Shown piece by piece: positions 1 to 10,826 of a stretch of DNA of 64,000 bases. Position 1 is the stretch's first letter. Every line of letters begins with the position of its first letter. Under the pieces are notes generated by a model that was not told the origin of the DNA, did not search any database, and saw only the letters and a list, made by a program, of their open reading frames with translations. Origin of the DNA: Podocnemis expansa (taxonomy: Eukaryota; Chordata; Testudines; Podocnemididae); the NCBI GenBank assembly GCA_007922195.1, contig ML682005.1, positions 34,334,914 through 34,398,913 on the forward strand, read 5' to 3'. Both the position numbers and the translations under genes were made by a program.

Positions 1-419
1 AGCAGCAGCGGCCACTCCAGCCCTGTCCCCAGCCGGGGATCCGGGGCCCCGCTGCCCGAGGCCACGGAGGCCACTCATGGCCCCGTCCCCTGCCAGAGGC
101 CCACAGCTACGGCAGCCCCATCCCCAGCTGGAGGCTGCTCCTAGCCCCAGCCCCAGTCCCAGGGATCTGGGATTCAGCCACCCACAGCAGCAGTGGCTGC
201 TCCAGCCCTGTCCCCAGCCGGGGATCCAGGGCCCAGCTGCCTGCGGCCACTCCCAACCCCAGCCCTAGCTGGGGATGCTAGGCCCAACCACCCGCGGCCG
301 CTCCTGGCCCCGTCCCTGTTCTGGGGATGCGGGGCCCAGCCGCCCGTGGCGGCACACAACGGCTTCCAGCCCTGTCCCGGTGGCCTGGGCCACACCCCGG
401 GTCCCTCCCCAGGGCAGTG
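1..419. repeat. GC-rich degenerate minisatellite
   Basis: The stretch consists of diverged copies of a unit of about 51-62 bp built around GGGGATCCGGGGCCC, followed by a CTGCC(C/T)G(A/C)GGCCAC block and a CAGCCCTGTCCCCAGC block. The GGGGAT anchor recurs near positions 35, 160 (as AGGGAT), 220, 271 and 323, with one more degraded copy between 35 and 160. Composition switches abruptly to AT-rich DNA at about 420. The short proline-rich open frames on both strands come from the repeat composition and are not believable genes. The left edge is cut by the window. A related array in the opposite orientation lies at 19684-19893. I do not recognise a named family. Confidence 0.75.
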
Positions 420-960
420 ACGCCCCCACTACACAGGTTTCAGCAGAGAAAAATAACATATCAGAAAACGTAACGCAAGTCTAATAAATAACTGTTAAAT
501 CTCTAATGTTCCCTACTAGGGCAAAATGTACAGTTGTGCCTCAGTCATAAAATTCTCCTCTTCAAAATGAATGGGGAGTATTCAGCTTTGATATTCTGAT
601 TTAACCATGTGTTGGGGGCTTTTAAAGATGTCTGTGTCCTGGGTCGCATCCAGGAATTAATTGTGCACTAAAAGGACAGCTAAGCAATTTTCCCAGAATT
701 CCAAATATATAAACAGTTGTCACTGAATCACTGTATTGTATAGTCTTCTTCCTGAAAGTGGAGTGGCAGGGGACAAAGAAACTAGAAAGCTGCATTAGCA
801 AATATCAGAAACCCCAAAATAATGGCCAGATTCAGGCTTTAGGGCAATTCTCCATGTTGTGGGAAGGGTACCCCATTTTAAATTCTCCCAGGGGTGTCCT
901 TCCAAACCACTGCTACCCACCAAATGTTGACCTAGTTTTGGTGAGCAGTTATCATACATG
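420..960. other. Gene-free AT-rich DNA
   Basis: I see nothing here beyond unstructured AT-rich sequence: no long open frame, repeat signature or strong inverted repeat. Confidence 0.5.
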
Positions 961-1075
961 TTGTGACAGTACCTCAGGAGCCCCGTCAGAGACCCGGACT
1001 TCCTTGGACACTGTGCAGACACCAAACCAAGAGACAGTCTGTGTCCCAAAGCACCTTATAATCTCAGCTGGTTAC
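961..1075 (+). repeat. Possible ancient interspersed repeat fragment
   Basis: The run with CACTGTGCAGACACCAAACC, then GAGACAGTCTGTGTCCCAAAG and TTATAATCTCAGCTG, resembles a widespread amniote repeat that contains a 'gacagtccctgccccaaagagcttacaatct' type block (often filed with old CR1/L3 LINE 3' ends). The match is from memory and diverged. The 109-residue open frame across it (758-1087) has no recognisable domain. Confidence 0.35.
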
Positions 1076-1539
1076 TTACTAAATTGAGGAGCAGTGCCAT
1101 ATCACCACACCACCCTGCTCCTGCAGCCAGCCTCTGCACGGGGCATAAGGGCAAGAGATTTCTGATGCCCCCTTTTTTCCCCACAGCGCATTTACACAAG
1201 AACAGCTATAATCTGATCTGTGATTTCTAGCTGAATTTCCTCTTTTTTAAAATACTGATTCTTACATAGCACTTTCTATCGGTAGCTATCAAAGCATTTT
1301 ACAAAGGAGGTCAGTACCATTAGCTATCTCTAGTTATAACATCACCCAGGAGAAGCTCTCTCAGCACAGAAGTGATAGAAGAATAGGCAAATAAAAGCAT
1401 GCATTCTTGTGGCCAGATATTTAATTATATAATTTAAGAAGTAAAAAGGGCTCCCAATACAAAGATGTTTTTAATGAAATATCTTGATTCAGATGAACAT
1501 ACAGTCTGTGTGGAGATCAATGGCTAGTCTCATCACTTT

Positions 1540-1541
<2 letters not shown>

Positions 1542-1580
<39 letters not shown>
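1542..1580. repeat. (GT)n microsatellite ending in (GC)n
   Basis: About 15 GT dinucleotides pass directly into GCGCGCGC. Alternating purine-pyrimidine tracts of this kind can adopt Z-form DNA and are often length-polymorphic. Confidence 0.95.
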
Positions 1581-4500
1581 CTGAACTTATAAAATTTGAA
1601 ATGAAGAGCACAAGTAAATGAAATGTACTAGACTATGGAGTGACAGCAGAAAGTGTTCTTTACAATACATAAAACCAAAATAAAAGTGGTAGATTTAATT
1701 TTAGAACTGTTAATATTTTTTCTCCATTAATTTGTTGCTTATGGAAAGTGCCAGCTTGACAGCTCTAGAAACTCTGTATGCACACAATACATAAAGCACT
1801 GACAGCAGCAGTGTAAATTCCCTCACATCTTTTCTGTCAACAGTATGCCTCCTCCCTGGGGTGGAGGGAACCTGAACTTCAACGTTCTTGAAGGAGAACT
1901 TTTTGAAACTCATTGGCCATTCTGCTAGGAGTGCCTGCAAAGCACTGAGTTCTAGGTGTGCTGATGGTTTTTATGTTGTGGTAAGTTGTCTATTATAAAT
2001 TGAACAGAGACCACCAGCTCAGTGGTGGACATTTTTTTTTTAAATCAGTAGCAACCTGGGTTCAATTTAAACCAGTGATCTAAAGTTAAAAGGCTCCTTA
2101 CCTTATCTGCTGGGTCATCCAGTCTTCAAGCAGTAAGAGCTCTTGATCAATATAGCTTGAGAACGTTTCACTTGCATTGCTCTTAATAAAATGTGCCACT
2201 AGCTGATAACAGAAAATAAATTGGAAACATAAATATCACATCTTAAAATTATTTTCGTAATTTAAATGTAAAGTTATGGCGTTACACAAAAGGACAGACC
2301 TATCAACTGCAGGAAAACAGAAAAAATTAAGAAGTCCCTTTCAGGTGAGTCCCTCTCTTCTGACATTTGGTGAAGTTTGTGGAAAGGACAGAGAAGCACT
2401 TTTCTGATTATCCATGCTGTGGAAGACTGTCATTTTCTTTGCTAAGTTGATCAATAGTTACAGTGCCAAACACTGAATCTTAAGGGTTTACATAGGCTTT
2501 GGAGGAATGCTGAAGCCAAACTCTTGTCATACCGGTGTAAATCAGGAGAGGATTTATGCTAGCATCAGACTGGACCTCTTTCTTTTTAGAAGTACATTAC
2601 TGAAATCCAGTGTGTGGGTACGGGAAGCGTGGTGATGTGACAAAACAATTATCTCTAAAGAGAAACTATTTCACATCCTGCAAACCACATTTACTCAACT
2701 GGGATTGAATCTGACTCACCTTACATGTGTGAGTAGCCCATGGACTTCTCTAGGATTATTGATCTAAGTGAAAGATTTCAAAATCAAGTCTCAGTGATCT
2801 AACATCCAACAGGGCAGGCTAGCTCGCTAATAGTGACAGCAAAGAAAGAGAACAAAATTACTGCCAGTTAGGGTAAACAGCCTGTATCATATCTATGATA
2901 GTTTATAGACAGAAAGTGATAAGTTTATAAGAAGTAAATAGGTAGCTCTCTAATAATGTAAAACCTATCTTCTTCTTTTTCAACATGCAAGTAACACAAA
3001 TACTTTTTTCAATAATTATTGTTAGAGAGTAGTCACTTTAACTGACTTCCTGAGTTCCAGTTCCGTGCACAGCAATTGTAACATGCTGTGTTCCTTCTGA
3101 GGTGGAGGATACCACCATGGGTATTTCTGAAGATTCAGACCTCAAATTTAAGGTGACTTCTTCCTGGAGAAGTTATGCTCTTTTATGAAGTCACTTAAAG
3201 GTCTTCACATAGAAAATGACATTTGATCGTTTTTAAAAGAAATGGCTAATTAAGATTTTTGATGCTTAAAGGAAACTTTTTTACAACAAGAACCGTGGAA
3301 ATGTATTGCTTCAGCGTTGCACTAAAAATCCAAGTTGATGGTCGATTTTGAAACTTGACATTTTCTTTTAATCCAAAAAAGCCTAATACTTTCCTAAATG
3401 GAAGAAATTAAGAAAAATGTATCATGCAATACATTAATTATGCTGAGATCAACATCTGAACACTTCCTTAATGAAAACAATAGTGGAAAATAATGATAAG
3501 GCCATGTAAACACTTCAGGCATCTGATGAATGCACATTATTTTAATATAATTTTTTTGTTATTATTACAACAGTAGAATTTGTTGATGTGAGAATTATAT
3601 ATAGTGTCCACCTTCACAAGTACTTGACTGGTATTGACTTTCTTATATACTTGAGCTCCTTTCAACATATGGAAATTGTTACAGGGGTCACTCAACAGGA
3701 TTGCATACATTTGCAGATGAGTAGACTTGGAAGGATTATATTTTTACTGGTAAATGTCAGCAAGGGTCAAATCCATTGTGCACAGCCAGAAATTGAGGGG
3801 AAAATATTTCCATCAATGATAACAAAAAATAAGGAAAATAAGAAAAATGCTGCATGAGGACTTATTAGAATTTGATTTAAGGATACTAACTGTGTTTTGG
3901 CACACATCGTTGACAGTTTGTGCTATAAAACTAACTTTTGAATTTCAATGTCTACTCTCATGAAATATATTCTGTTAGTTATCCAATCCACAATTTCTTA
4001 CAACTCTGAAAAATGAAATAGATAAAGATTAAAAAAAGCTTTACACCCATAATCTTATTGAACTACTAAGTTTAAATTGATTAAAGTAGAAAATATACTT
4101 TAAAAAACCTACATACATCTTCTGTCAAGATTACAAGAAGAAAAATAAAGTTCTGCCAAAATTCTTTTGTTCAAATGCTATAATGGTATATTTTCAGTTG
4201 GTCTTGTACATTTCATCAATCAAATTCCACAGAGGTGAAATACAGCAAAACCTTCAAATGATAGCATAGCTATGAAGTATGGTTGTATTGTGATATTTGA
4301 ATGAATTCTCATTACAGAAGTTAACTATTATGCTACTCCCTCACTTACTGTACCTGATATCTTGAACAAATTGCAACTATAATGCACTAGTTATTACTTC
4401 AAAGGGATGCCATCATATTCTGCTACACTATAGCCTTTAGAGTTGAGGATCAGCTGAGGGGGATTTAGTGTAATTCAATATAATAAGACTATTACACTGG

Positions 4501-4657
4501 CACATTATACTGCAGAAGCTTGATGTGTATCATGAAAAGTGAGAGCAAAGCTTGAGAAAATGTGTGTATGTTCTCATTCATAATTTGTCTGTGATGTATT
4601 ATTTATATTTAAGGAATTCCAGGAAAAGGAAGCCTGGGTTTGATTTTATTTAAAATA
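1581..4657. other. Gene-free stretch, no clear repeats
   Basis: This is AT-rich sequence with only short chance open frames. Around 2520-2590 a CCGGTGTAAATCAGGAG phrase resembles fragments of old palindromic amniote repeats, but it is too short to call. No exon is supported. Confidence 0.5.
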
Positions 4658-4715
4658 GTACATTAAAGAGTCATGCATATTTTGTTGTACATTAAACAGT
4701 CATGCATATTTTTCC
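4658..4715 (+). repeat. Tandem duplication, 29-bp unit
   Basis: Two adjacent 29-bp units (4658-4686 and 4687-4715) start with GTACATTAAA and share CAGTCATGCATATTTT or GAGTCATGCATATTTT. They differ at only a few positions. Each carries an ATGCATAT octamer-like (POU factor) core. The duplication is clear; any regulatory meaning is inference. Confidence 0.8.
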
Positions 4716-4890
4716 TCAGAAGATGCAGTTAGAGAAAAAGAAAATACAGGATAGATAATTTTTAATGTATTTATGTAGAGGTTTTCATTTTCTTTTCTTC
4801 CACTGCCAAGATGATCAACAGCAGTCAGATCATTTTGGTTTAGGATTGTTGTGAGAACTCAGCCAGGTCACCAACAGAGCTGTAGTGGAC

Positions 4891-5505
4891 TCATAGATTC
4901 ATAGACTCTAAGGTCAGAAGGGACCAATATGATCATCTAGTCTGACCTCCTGCACAGTGCAGGCCACAAAACCTCACCGACCCACTCCTATAATGAACCT
5001 CAAACCCATAACTGAGCTATTAAAGTCCTCAAATCATGATTTAAAGACTTTAATACTGAGAATCAACCTGCAAGTGAGCCATGCCCAGAGGAAGGCAAAA
5101 AACCCCCACCGCCCAAGCCAATCTTCCCTGGGGGAAAATTCCTTCCCGACCCCAAATATGGTGATCAGTTAAACCCTGAGAATGAGGGCAAGTCCATAAC
5201 AGCCAGTCAAGAAGAGCTTCTCTGTAATAACTCAGAACCCACTCCACCTAATGCCCCTTTCCGGGTCACTATCATACCCATCACCAGTAGTAAAAGACAG
5301 ACAATGGCCAAGCTACACTGTCCATCACATCATTCCCTCCATAAACTTATCAAGCTCAGGTCTGAAGGCACCTAAGATTTTGCCCCCACCACTTCCCTTG
5401 GTAGACTATTCCAGAACTTTACTCTGATGGTTAGGAATCTGCATCTAATTTCAAGCCTAAATTTTCTGAAGGACTGTTTGTATCCATTTGTTCTTGTAAC
5501 TTGCA
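4891..5505 (-). mobile_element. CR1 LINE 3' fragment (5'-truncated)
   Basis: Read on the + strand it starts with TCATAGATTCATAGACTCTA and continues with GGTCAGAAGGGACC, GATCATCTAGTCTGACCTCC and TGCACAGTGCAGGCCA, the complement of a CR1 3' untranslated end. The element therefore runs on the - strand with its 3' end at 4891. It extends through the diverged 3' region to about 5500, where similarity fades; the 5' boundary is approximate. CR1 inserts by target-primed reverse transcription and is normally 5'-truncated, as here. No coding sequence is retained. This subfamily differs from the later copies at 48-57 kb and looks older. Confidence 0.85.
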
Positions 5506-5639
5506 TATTAAATTTCTACTGGCTGAAAGCTTTGTCTCTAGTTTAAGTGATAGAGTTTTTAACATCTCTGTGGAGCCTCTTTAGTAGGCCGGGAAAGTCT
5601 TGCCTACCTTATACTGAAACAGATATGGTATACTTCCTT

Positions 5640-5865
5640 TGACTGACGCAAGGGAGCAAGGCCCGGGAATAAGGAACTCCTGTGTTCTAATCCTGAAACT
5701 AATGTTAAACGCCTTATGAAGCCTGGGGCAAACTTCAGTGCTTTGCCCTCAGTTTCCTCATCTGCCAAAATGGGATTGTATTTCCTTCTCCTCACAGTGC
5801 TGGTTAGGAAAATTAGTTAATCAAAATTTGTGGAACATTTTAAAAATATAAGATACTGTACTTGT
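5640..5865 (+). mobile_element. MIR-type ancient SINE
   Basis: It matches the layout of mammalian-wide interspersed repeats: a degraded tRNA-like head, then GGGGCAAACTTC, CCTCAGTTTCCTCATCTGCC, AAAATGGGATTG, a CTCCTCACAGTGCTGG block (the usual 'ctcatagggttgt' position) and TTAGTTAATCAAAATTTGTGG. The CCTCAGTTTCCTCATCTG core is the strongest evidence. MIR-like SINEs are pan-amniote, so this is an old copy, several hundred bp from the CR1 at 4891-5505. Confidence 0.7.
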
Positions 5866-7172
5866 TGTCCTTCTAACAGGTGTACTCCTTTCTGATAAGA
5901 GTAGCATCCTTCTGTCCAGGCTGGGCTTGCAGATCAGCTTTCTATTGGAGGAAAAATCAGTAACACAGACTCTCAGTATATGCTAATTGTAATTTACTTG
6001 ATTTACATATAAATCCCAACCTTGAAACAGAGATAGTCAAAGAGTATGCAGGAAGGTCCTTCTTTTAAGCATCTCTGCCCAACATCCAGGACCAAGTCCC
6101 AAATAGCAACTGTTCCTCAAGAACTGACAAGTCAGAGAGCAAATTCTCCTGCTATACTTCGCAGAATAACTGCCTCTAAAAAGAACCTTACATAACCAAA
6201 ACTTAGCAGCAAGACAGTATGCCTTTTGAAGACTGTGTATTTGCTTGCACCTATGAAAGAAAAGACTAACACTACAACAGTGCCACCCAGTAACACCTGC
6301 CAGAACAGCATAATTACTGCATCCTATCTTTTATATCACTGCCCAATATTGTCTATGTTCACATCTGACATTCAAGTCACACCTCTGCACTTTCACATAT
6401 CACCAGTTTCCAATACTTTATCTCGCACTTCACAAACCCTTTTTTCCCCCAGAGATGTCACAGCTGAAATATAACTCTCTGATAACACAACAAAGGCAAT
6501 GACCCTGATCCTGTAAAAACTTAGGTATGTGCATAGTTTCACTGAATTCGGTCTTGATTGAGATAATTAAATGAAGGGTATTTTATACAATGTGAGACTT
6601 CTTCCAATGTGCTTATTTCACAATCCTAAAGATAAGCAAGTTTGTAAATGATTTTGCAGGATTGGGGCAAATGTTTGTAAAGAGCTTTAGGCTTGTTAAG
6701 ATGCATTATATAAATGGCAAATGGTATTTTAATAACAGAGATATGACAAATGAATGAGTTGCCCTCTTTTTTGTTGGTTTTCTTTGCTTAACAATGGGAT
6801 TTTGCTATATGTTGTTATATTAATTTTGAATTAAAAACTAGAGTGAGAGTGTGTGTGTATGTGTTTTATTTTTTAAACCAGACTCTCAAAACTAAATCTT
6901 GTAATATTGTGATAAAATGATGCAACCCACATTCTCATTTCCAGGCTTCTCCAGCTTGTTCAGTCAAACTCAATAGTGACCCTGCTAATGTCACCACTCC
7001 TTACAGTGTACCTGCAGCAGCACCCCTGTGAAGCAACAGCCAAGAAGTTATGTCTGAAAGAAAAACTAAAAAGAATATTAGATCGAAAGTCCACATCTTT
7101 GTATTAATCAAGAGTCCTGCCTGGAAAACAATATTGTATCTAAATGTGTGGGTTTTATTATGGAGTCTTTGT
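5866..7172. other. Gene-free stretch
   Basis: AT-rich sequence without a supportable gene. The 82-residue open frame at 6226-6474 has no domain, no splice context I trust and biased AT composition. A GACCCTGATCCTG phrase near 6499 resembles short fragments of old amniote repeats. Confidence 0.5.
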
Positions 7173-7250
7173 TAGCATATGAGAATCTGACATTTCTGGA
7201 AATGACCTATAGAACTATAAATATATGGCACAGATGCCAGATCATACTCT
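7173..7250 (+). repeat. Unknown interspersed repeat, copy A
   Basis: This segment is similar over about 78 bp to 10236-10314. Shared blocks include AATGACCTATAGAA, TATAA(A/G)TAT and GGCACAGATG. The two copies are in direct orientation about 3.06 kb apart and agree at roughly four positions in five by eye. I do not recognise the family. Confidence 0.7.
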
Positions 7251-7389
7251 TACTACTTCAGTTTCCTGCTTAGCATTTCAGAAACTTGTAACTCGTATCT
7301 GAACTGTAAATGAATGGAGTAGAAGATTCACTGTTTTAAGGCATGTTCAGTAAAGATATATAAACACATTGGCAATAACTTTGATTGCC

Positions 7390-7515
7390 TCAGTTTTTGG
7401 GCATCCAACCTGAAACACTGTAAGGGGCCCTGTTTCTCAGAGGCAAGTATTCACCACCATCTGGAAATCAGGCCTATTTAAGTTGTCTCAAGATGGGTAC
7501 CCAAAAATTGAGCAC
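7390..7515. mobile_element. Palindromic MITE-like element
   Basis: The left arm CTCAGTTTTTGGGCATCCAA is the inverted counterpart of the right arm, TTGTCTCAAGATGGGTACCC followed by AAAAATTGAG. The inner blocks (TGTAAGGGGCCCTG and AATCAGGCCTATTTAA) are also complementary. The whole 126 bp would fold into one imperfect hairpin. This matches a common old amniote palindromic repeat. It encodes no protein. Confidence 0.75.
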
Positions 7516-9552
7516 AGAGAATCCCTAGTCAGTTCTGAAACCTTTCATCGCACTGTACAAAACTGTAACCCCTTTGTCAGGAATCAATGACAGCAGCAAA
7601 AGCTGTGTTCAATGTGTTGATAAATAAATAAAATAAATAAAGCCATGGTTCTCAGAGCCAAATTCTGATTTCTGACTCTAGAAAATTAAATTACAATTTC
7701 TCTGACCACTGTTGCAGGTGGCACTTTCCCATTCTCAAGCACTCAGACTTTTCAGGATTGTGTAAGCACAAATATCTTTTAACTGGGGAAGGCAACTAAA
7801 TAAAAATAACACAATCGCCATGCATATAATTTCATTCAACAAAGTGAGCAAAACTTGATCAGTGTGTCCAACAGTCTGTTCCAATGTATTAACTACCCAG
7901 TTTGTTGAGGTCCAGAACTTTTAACCCCACAATAATCCTCATTACTTGAGACACAAGATGCTCAAGACAGATCTGACACACAGAGGCATATTGATGGTTC
8001 ATAGTCTTGTGTCAGCAACTCTTGGCAGATCCACTATACTCACTGCATGCAACAAAGGGTTATCATGATAGGTATGAAAAGGGTGGCATGTAATACATAA
8101 TTGGAAAACTAATAATTCATTGATCATTAATAGTCTTGTGTCATGTATGTATGGAGTATATACAAAGAGTTATAAACAAATGCTAGAACTGTGTTCTTAA
8201 AACATGTTTGGCAAGTAATGTGTTAGCACAGTGTGTCTTCAACAATGGATGTGAATTCTCTTGTCAGATCGGCCTGGTTGCCAGGCAGAGACAACGAAGA
8301 TCCATTTATAAATAAGGCAAACAAAGATCTAAAGCTAACCCCCAGAGAAGAGGAAAGCATGACATCTATACCCCAGCAAGATGGAGAAACTTTATTTGGA
8401 GATATGCTTCAGAAGAATGCATTTCAAAGGTTTATTGGGTTATGAAGTCAGGGGGTCTGAAATTGTACACAATACTACTGTATTATATCAAGCCTGCAAC
8501 ACACTGGTGATTATCATTGTGAAATGAATGTGTAAATATAGTATGGGTAATTATGGATGCTCACTGATATTATGCTTTAAAGTCTGTGACCAAACACAGG
8601 GAGAAAAAGTTTCCCTCACACAGGGAAGATAGCTATCTGTCTCCAATGTAAGTAAAGCATTAGAAATCAAAACAAGTGAAGCCCCATTTATATAAACTCA
8701 GCAAAGGGAAGGGAAATCAGTATGAAGTGAAGAACAGCAGGAAATCTTCCTCCTTCCTGTAACCAATCCAATGAACTTCAGAGATGTAAGCAAAAACAGA
8801 AGGCCATTTTAGAAATCATAATTTCGTGGATTAAGAGAGTCAAAGCTCTTGAAATCAAAGAACACTGGGTCCTTCAGACAAGAAGCCTGAGGTCTCTGGG
8901 AATTAAGTGTAGGTGACACACCTGATTAAGCAAAATTTGTAATTTGTTGGAATTAGGTTTTAGTCTTAGAAAGATATTTCCCTTTTTGTTTGCTTGTAAG
9001 CATTTCAGTCTTTATTTCCTTATATTGGTATCACGTAAACCTATGCTCTTTTATGTTAAAAAATTGCTTTACTTTTACTACCAAGTCAGTGCTGTAATTG
9101 AAATAAGTGTTTGTCAAATACAGTGTATTGTCTCTTTAAAGAAGCAACAGATGTAAACATTTCTGTACGTGTTCAGTGCGTGCGCTGGACGCTGCACAAA
9201 AATGGTTTGGGGAAATTCAGGACTGGAAGATTTTGGAGTCACTTTTCAAAAAGTAACAGGATTGTAGAAGCTGCAGGGTGACATGCATGTTTTTCTGTTT
9301 ATTGAGGCTCTTAGGGCTGTGAGCCACAGAAGCATATTTTCTTTTAAGGCACCCAGAGCTGTAGGGCAGGTAACGACAACCCTGACTGATCTGGATTGAA
9401 TCCCATGGTGTCTCTTGAGATACAGTTAGACTCAGTAGACACTCAAAGCTCATAAAGATCTAGCTGTCCTCCACCTGCCTGCTACAGTCCAGTGGTGTTC
9501 ACATCATCAGGTTCTGCTCCTATGTGCAGTTTTCTGGTCCAGTTCTGTGACA
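7516..9552. other. Gene-free stretch
   Basis: Plain AT-rich DNA with a short (AAAT)n run near 7620-7640. The open frames here (60-78 residues) show no domain or conservation signal I can recognise. Confidence 0.5.
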
Positions 9553-9740
9553 TCTGCTCTACTGCCACTGGTCTGTTCAATTGAGAAACTCAGCCCTGTA
9601 CTGCCACTAGCTGTTGGAGTGCTAAGAAGTCAGCTCTACACTGTCACCAGCACTAGGCCAGTTGGCCTCACTTCAAAGTCAGCTCTGTGCTACCACTGGT
9701 CAGGTCCCAGGGGAAAGCCAGCTCTCCTACCTGCTGTAGG
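9553..9740 (+). repeat. Degenerate minisatellite, about 40-bp unit
   Basis: Units start at about 9553, 9591, 9631, 9680 and 9718 (spacing 38-49 bp). Each has a CAGCTCTGTACTGCCACTGGT-like core with variants such as CAGCCCTGTACTGCCACTAG and CAGCTCTGTGCTACCACTGG. More degraded units may extend left to about 9460. The 88-residue open frame through it is a product of the repeat. Confidence 0.75.
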
Positions 9741-10235
9741 ACTGAATCCTAACATATACTTCCAAACCAGTGAAAACTCCATTTCTTGGCTTATTAGAGA
9801 TATTTCAGAATAGCAATCCTTTCCCCCATGGAAAACACCAAGGCATTGTACTGAGGGTTCAGAATCAGCGATTGTGTACCAATAAAGGATTCAAAGATGC
9901 TGGGACTTGGGGTGCAGGGAGTGCTGTTGCACCCCTTAGCTTGAAGTGGTTTCCACTGTACACAGGGTTCAGCACTTCCTCTACACAGATTGTTTCAGCA
10001 CCCCAATAGAATCTTCATCATACTTTCGCTTTATTCTCCAGAGCCCAAACTTTCATTAAAAAAAATGTCCCTGGTTGTTACGGTTGCTGAGATAGCCTTA
10101 AAATCACAACTCTAATGTAGTGATATCTGCCTGCAGACCTTAAACAATAGCTCTGAGAAATATGCTCTGTCCTAGTCATCTCAATGGATGCGAAGTCACA
10201 TACCCAGTGAAAACAATGCTGACATTTAGTATTAA
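9741..10235. other. Gene-free stretch
   Basis: I see nothing of note; there are only chance open frames. Confidence 0.45.
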
Positions 10236-10314
10236 GTAGTGTGTAAGAATGTGACATCTCTGAAAATGACCTATAGAAATATAAGTATGCGGCACAGATG
10301 ACAGGTCACTACTC
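10236..10314 (+). repeat. Unknown interspersed repeat, copy B
   Basis: Partner of 7173-7250, with the same order of blocks (GTGACATCTCTG, AAATGACCTATAGAA, ATAAGTATGCGGCACAGATG). It keeps a CpG (GCGG) where copy A has TATGG, so copy B may be closer to the source sequence. Confidence 0.7.
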
Positions 10315-10763
10315 AAAGCATGTAAGACAGGAGACGGAGCATTACATTATGAATATCTGCACAGTATGCCATGACTGACCACTCAGTTTCAGTCCTATTA
10401 TTGAGTACACTTGGAAATACTGCCACTTTCCCCACCTATCAATCCAGGATTCAAACCCAAGAAGCCTAGAAGAGCAGATGGAGAATATGAAGCCTCTCAA
10501 AAGGGAGGTCAAGCTCAAGAAGACTCATCAGGCATATGAATTTGACCTAAGAAAAGTCAAGCACAAGGAACTCAGCAGAGTCCTTGGGTATATGTGGACC
10601 CCAGTGAGGGGCAGCCATGCCCCAGAGCTGAGAAAGCAAACATGATCTTATTCTGATCTACAAAATATTCTGAGAGTGGGTTGCTCACAAAAAATGCTTG
10701 GAGATAGAATAGAAAGTGACACTTCTGTCCCGAACTGAACCACAGTTGGCTATTTGGGTCGTC

Positions 10764-10826
10764 GTTTTCTTTTTCTTTTTCTTTTTCTTCTTCTCTCGCT
10801 CTTGCTCTCTCTCTCTCTTTCCCTCT
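10764..10826 (+). repeat. Pyrimidine-rich simple repeat
   Basis: About 63 bp almost purely of C and T: TTTTTC repeats, then TTCTTCTCTCGCTCTTGC, then (CT)n. The complementary - strand frame at 10572-10853 reads as an Arg/Glu/Lys-rich run and is a composition artefact. Confidence 0.95.

Noticed and set aside
77..459. Proline- and glycine-rich open frames on both strands
   Set aside because: They follow the minisatellite units, occur in several frames at once and lack any domain.
758..1087. 109-residue + strand open frame
   Set aside because: It overlaps a likely old repeat fragment, has no recognisable domain and no codon or splice evidence.
3588..3857. 89-residue + strand frame with a hydrophobic stretch
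   Set aside because: AT-rich chance frame; no family similarity and no supporting context.
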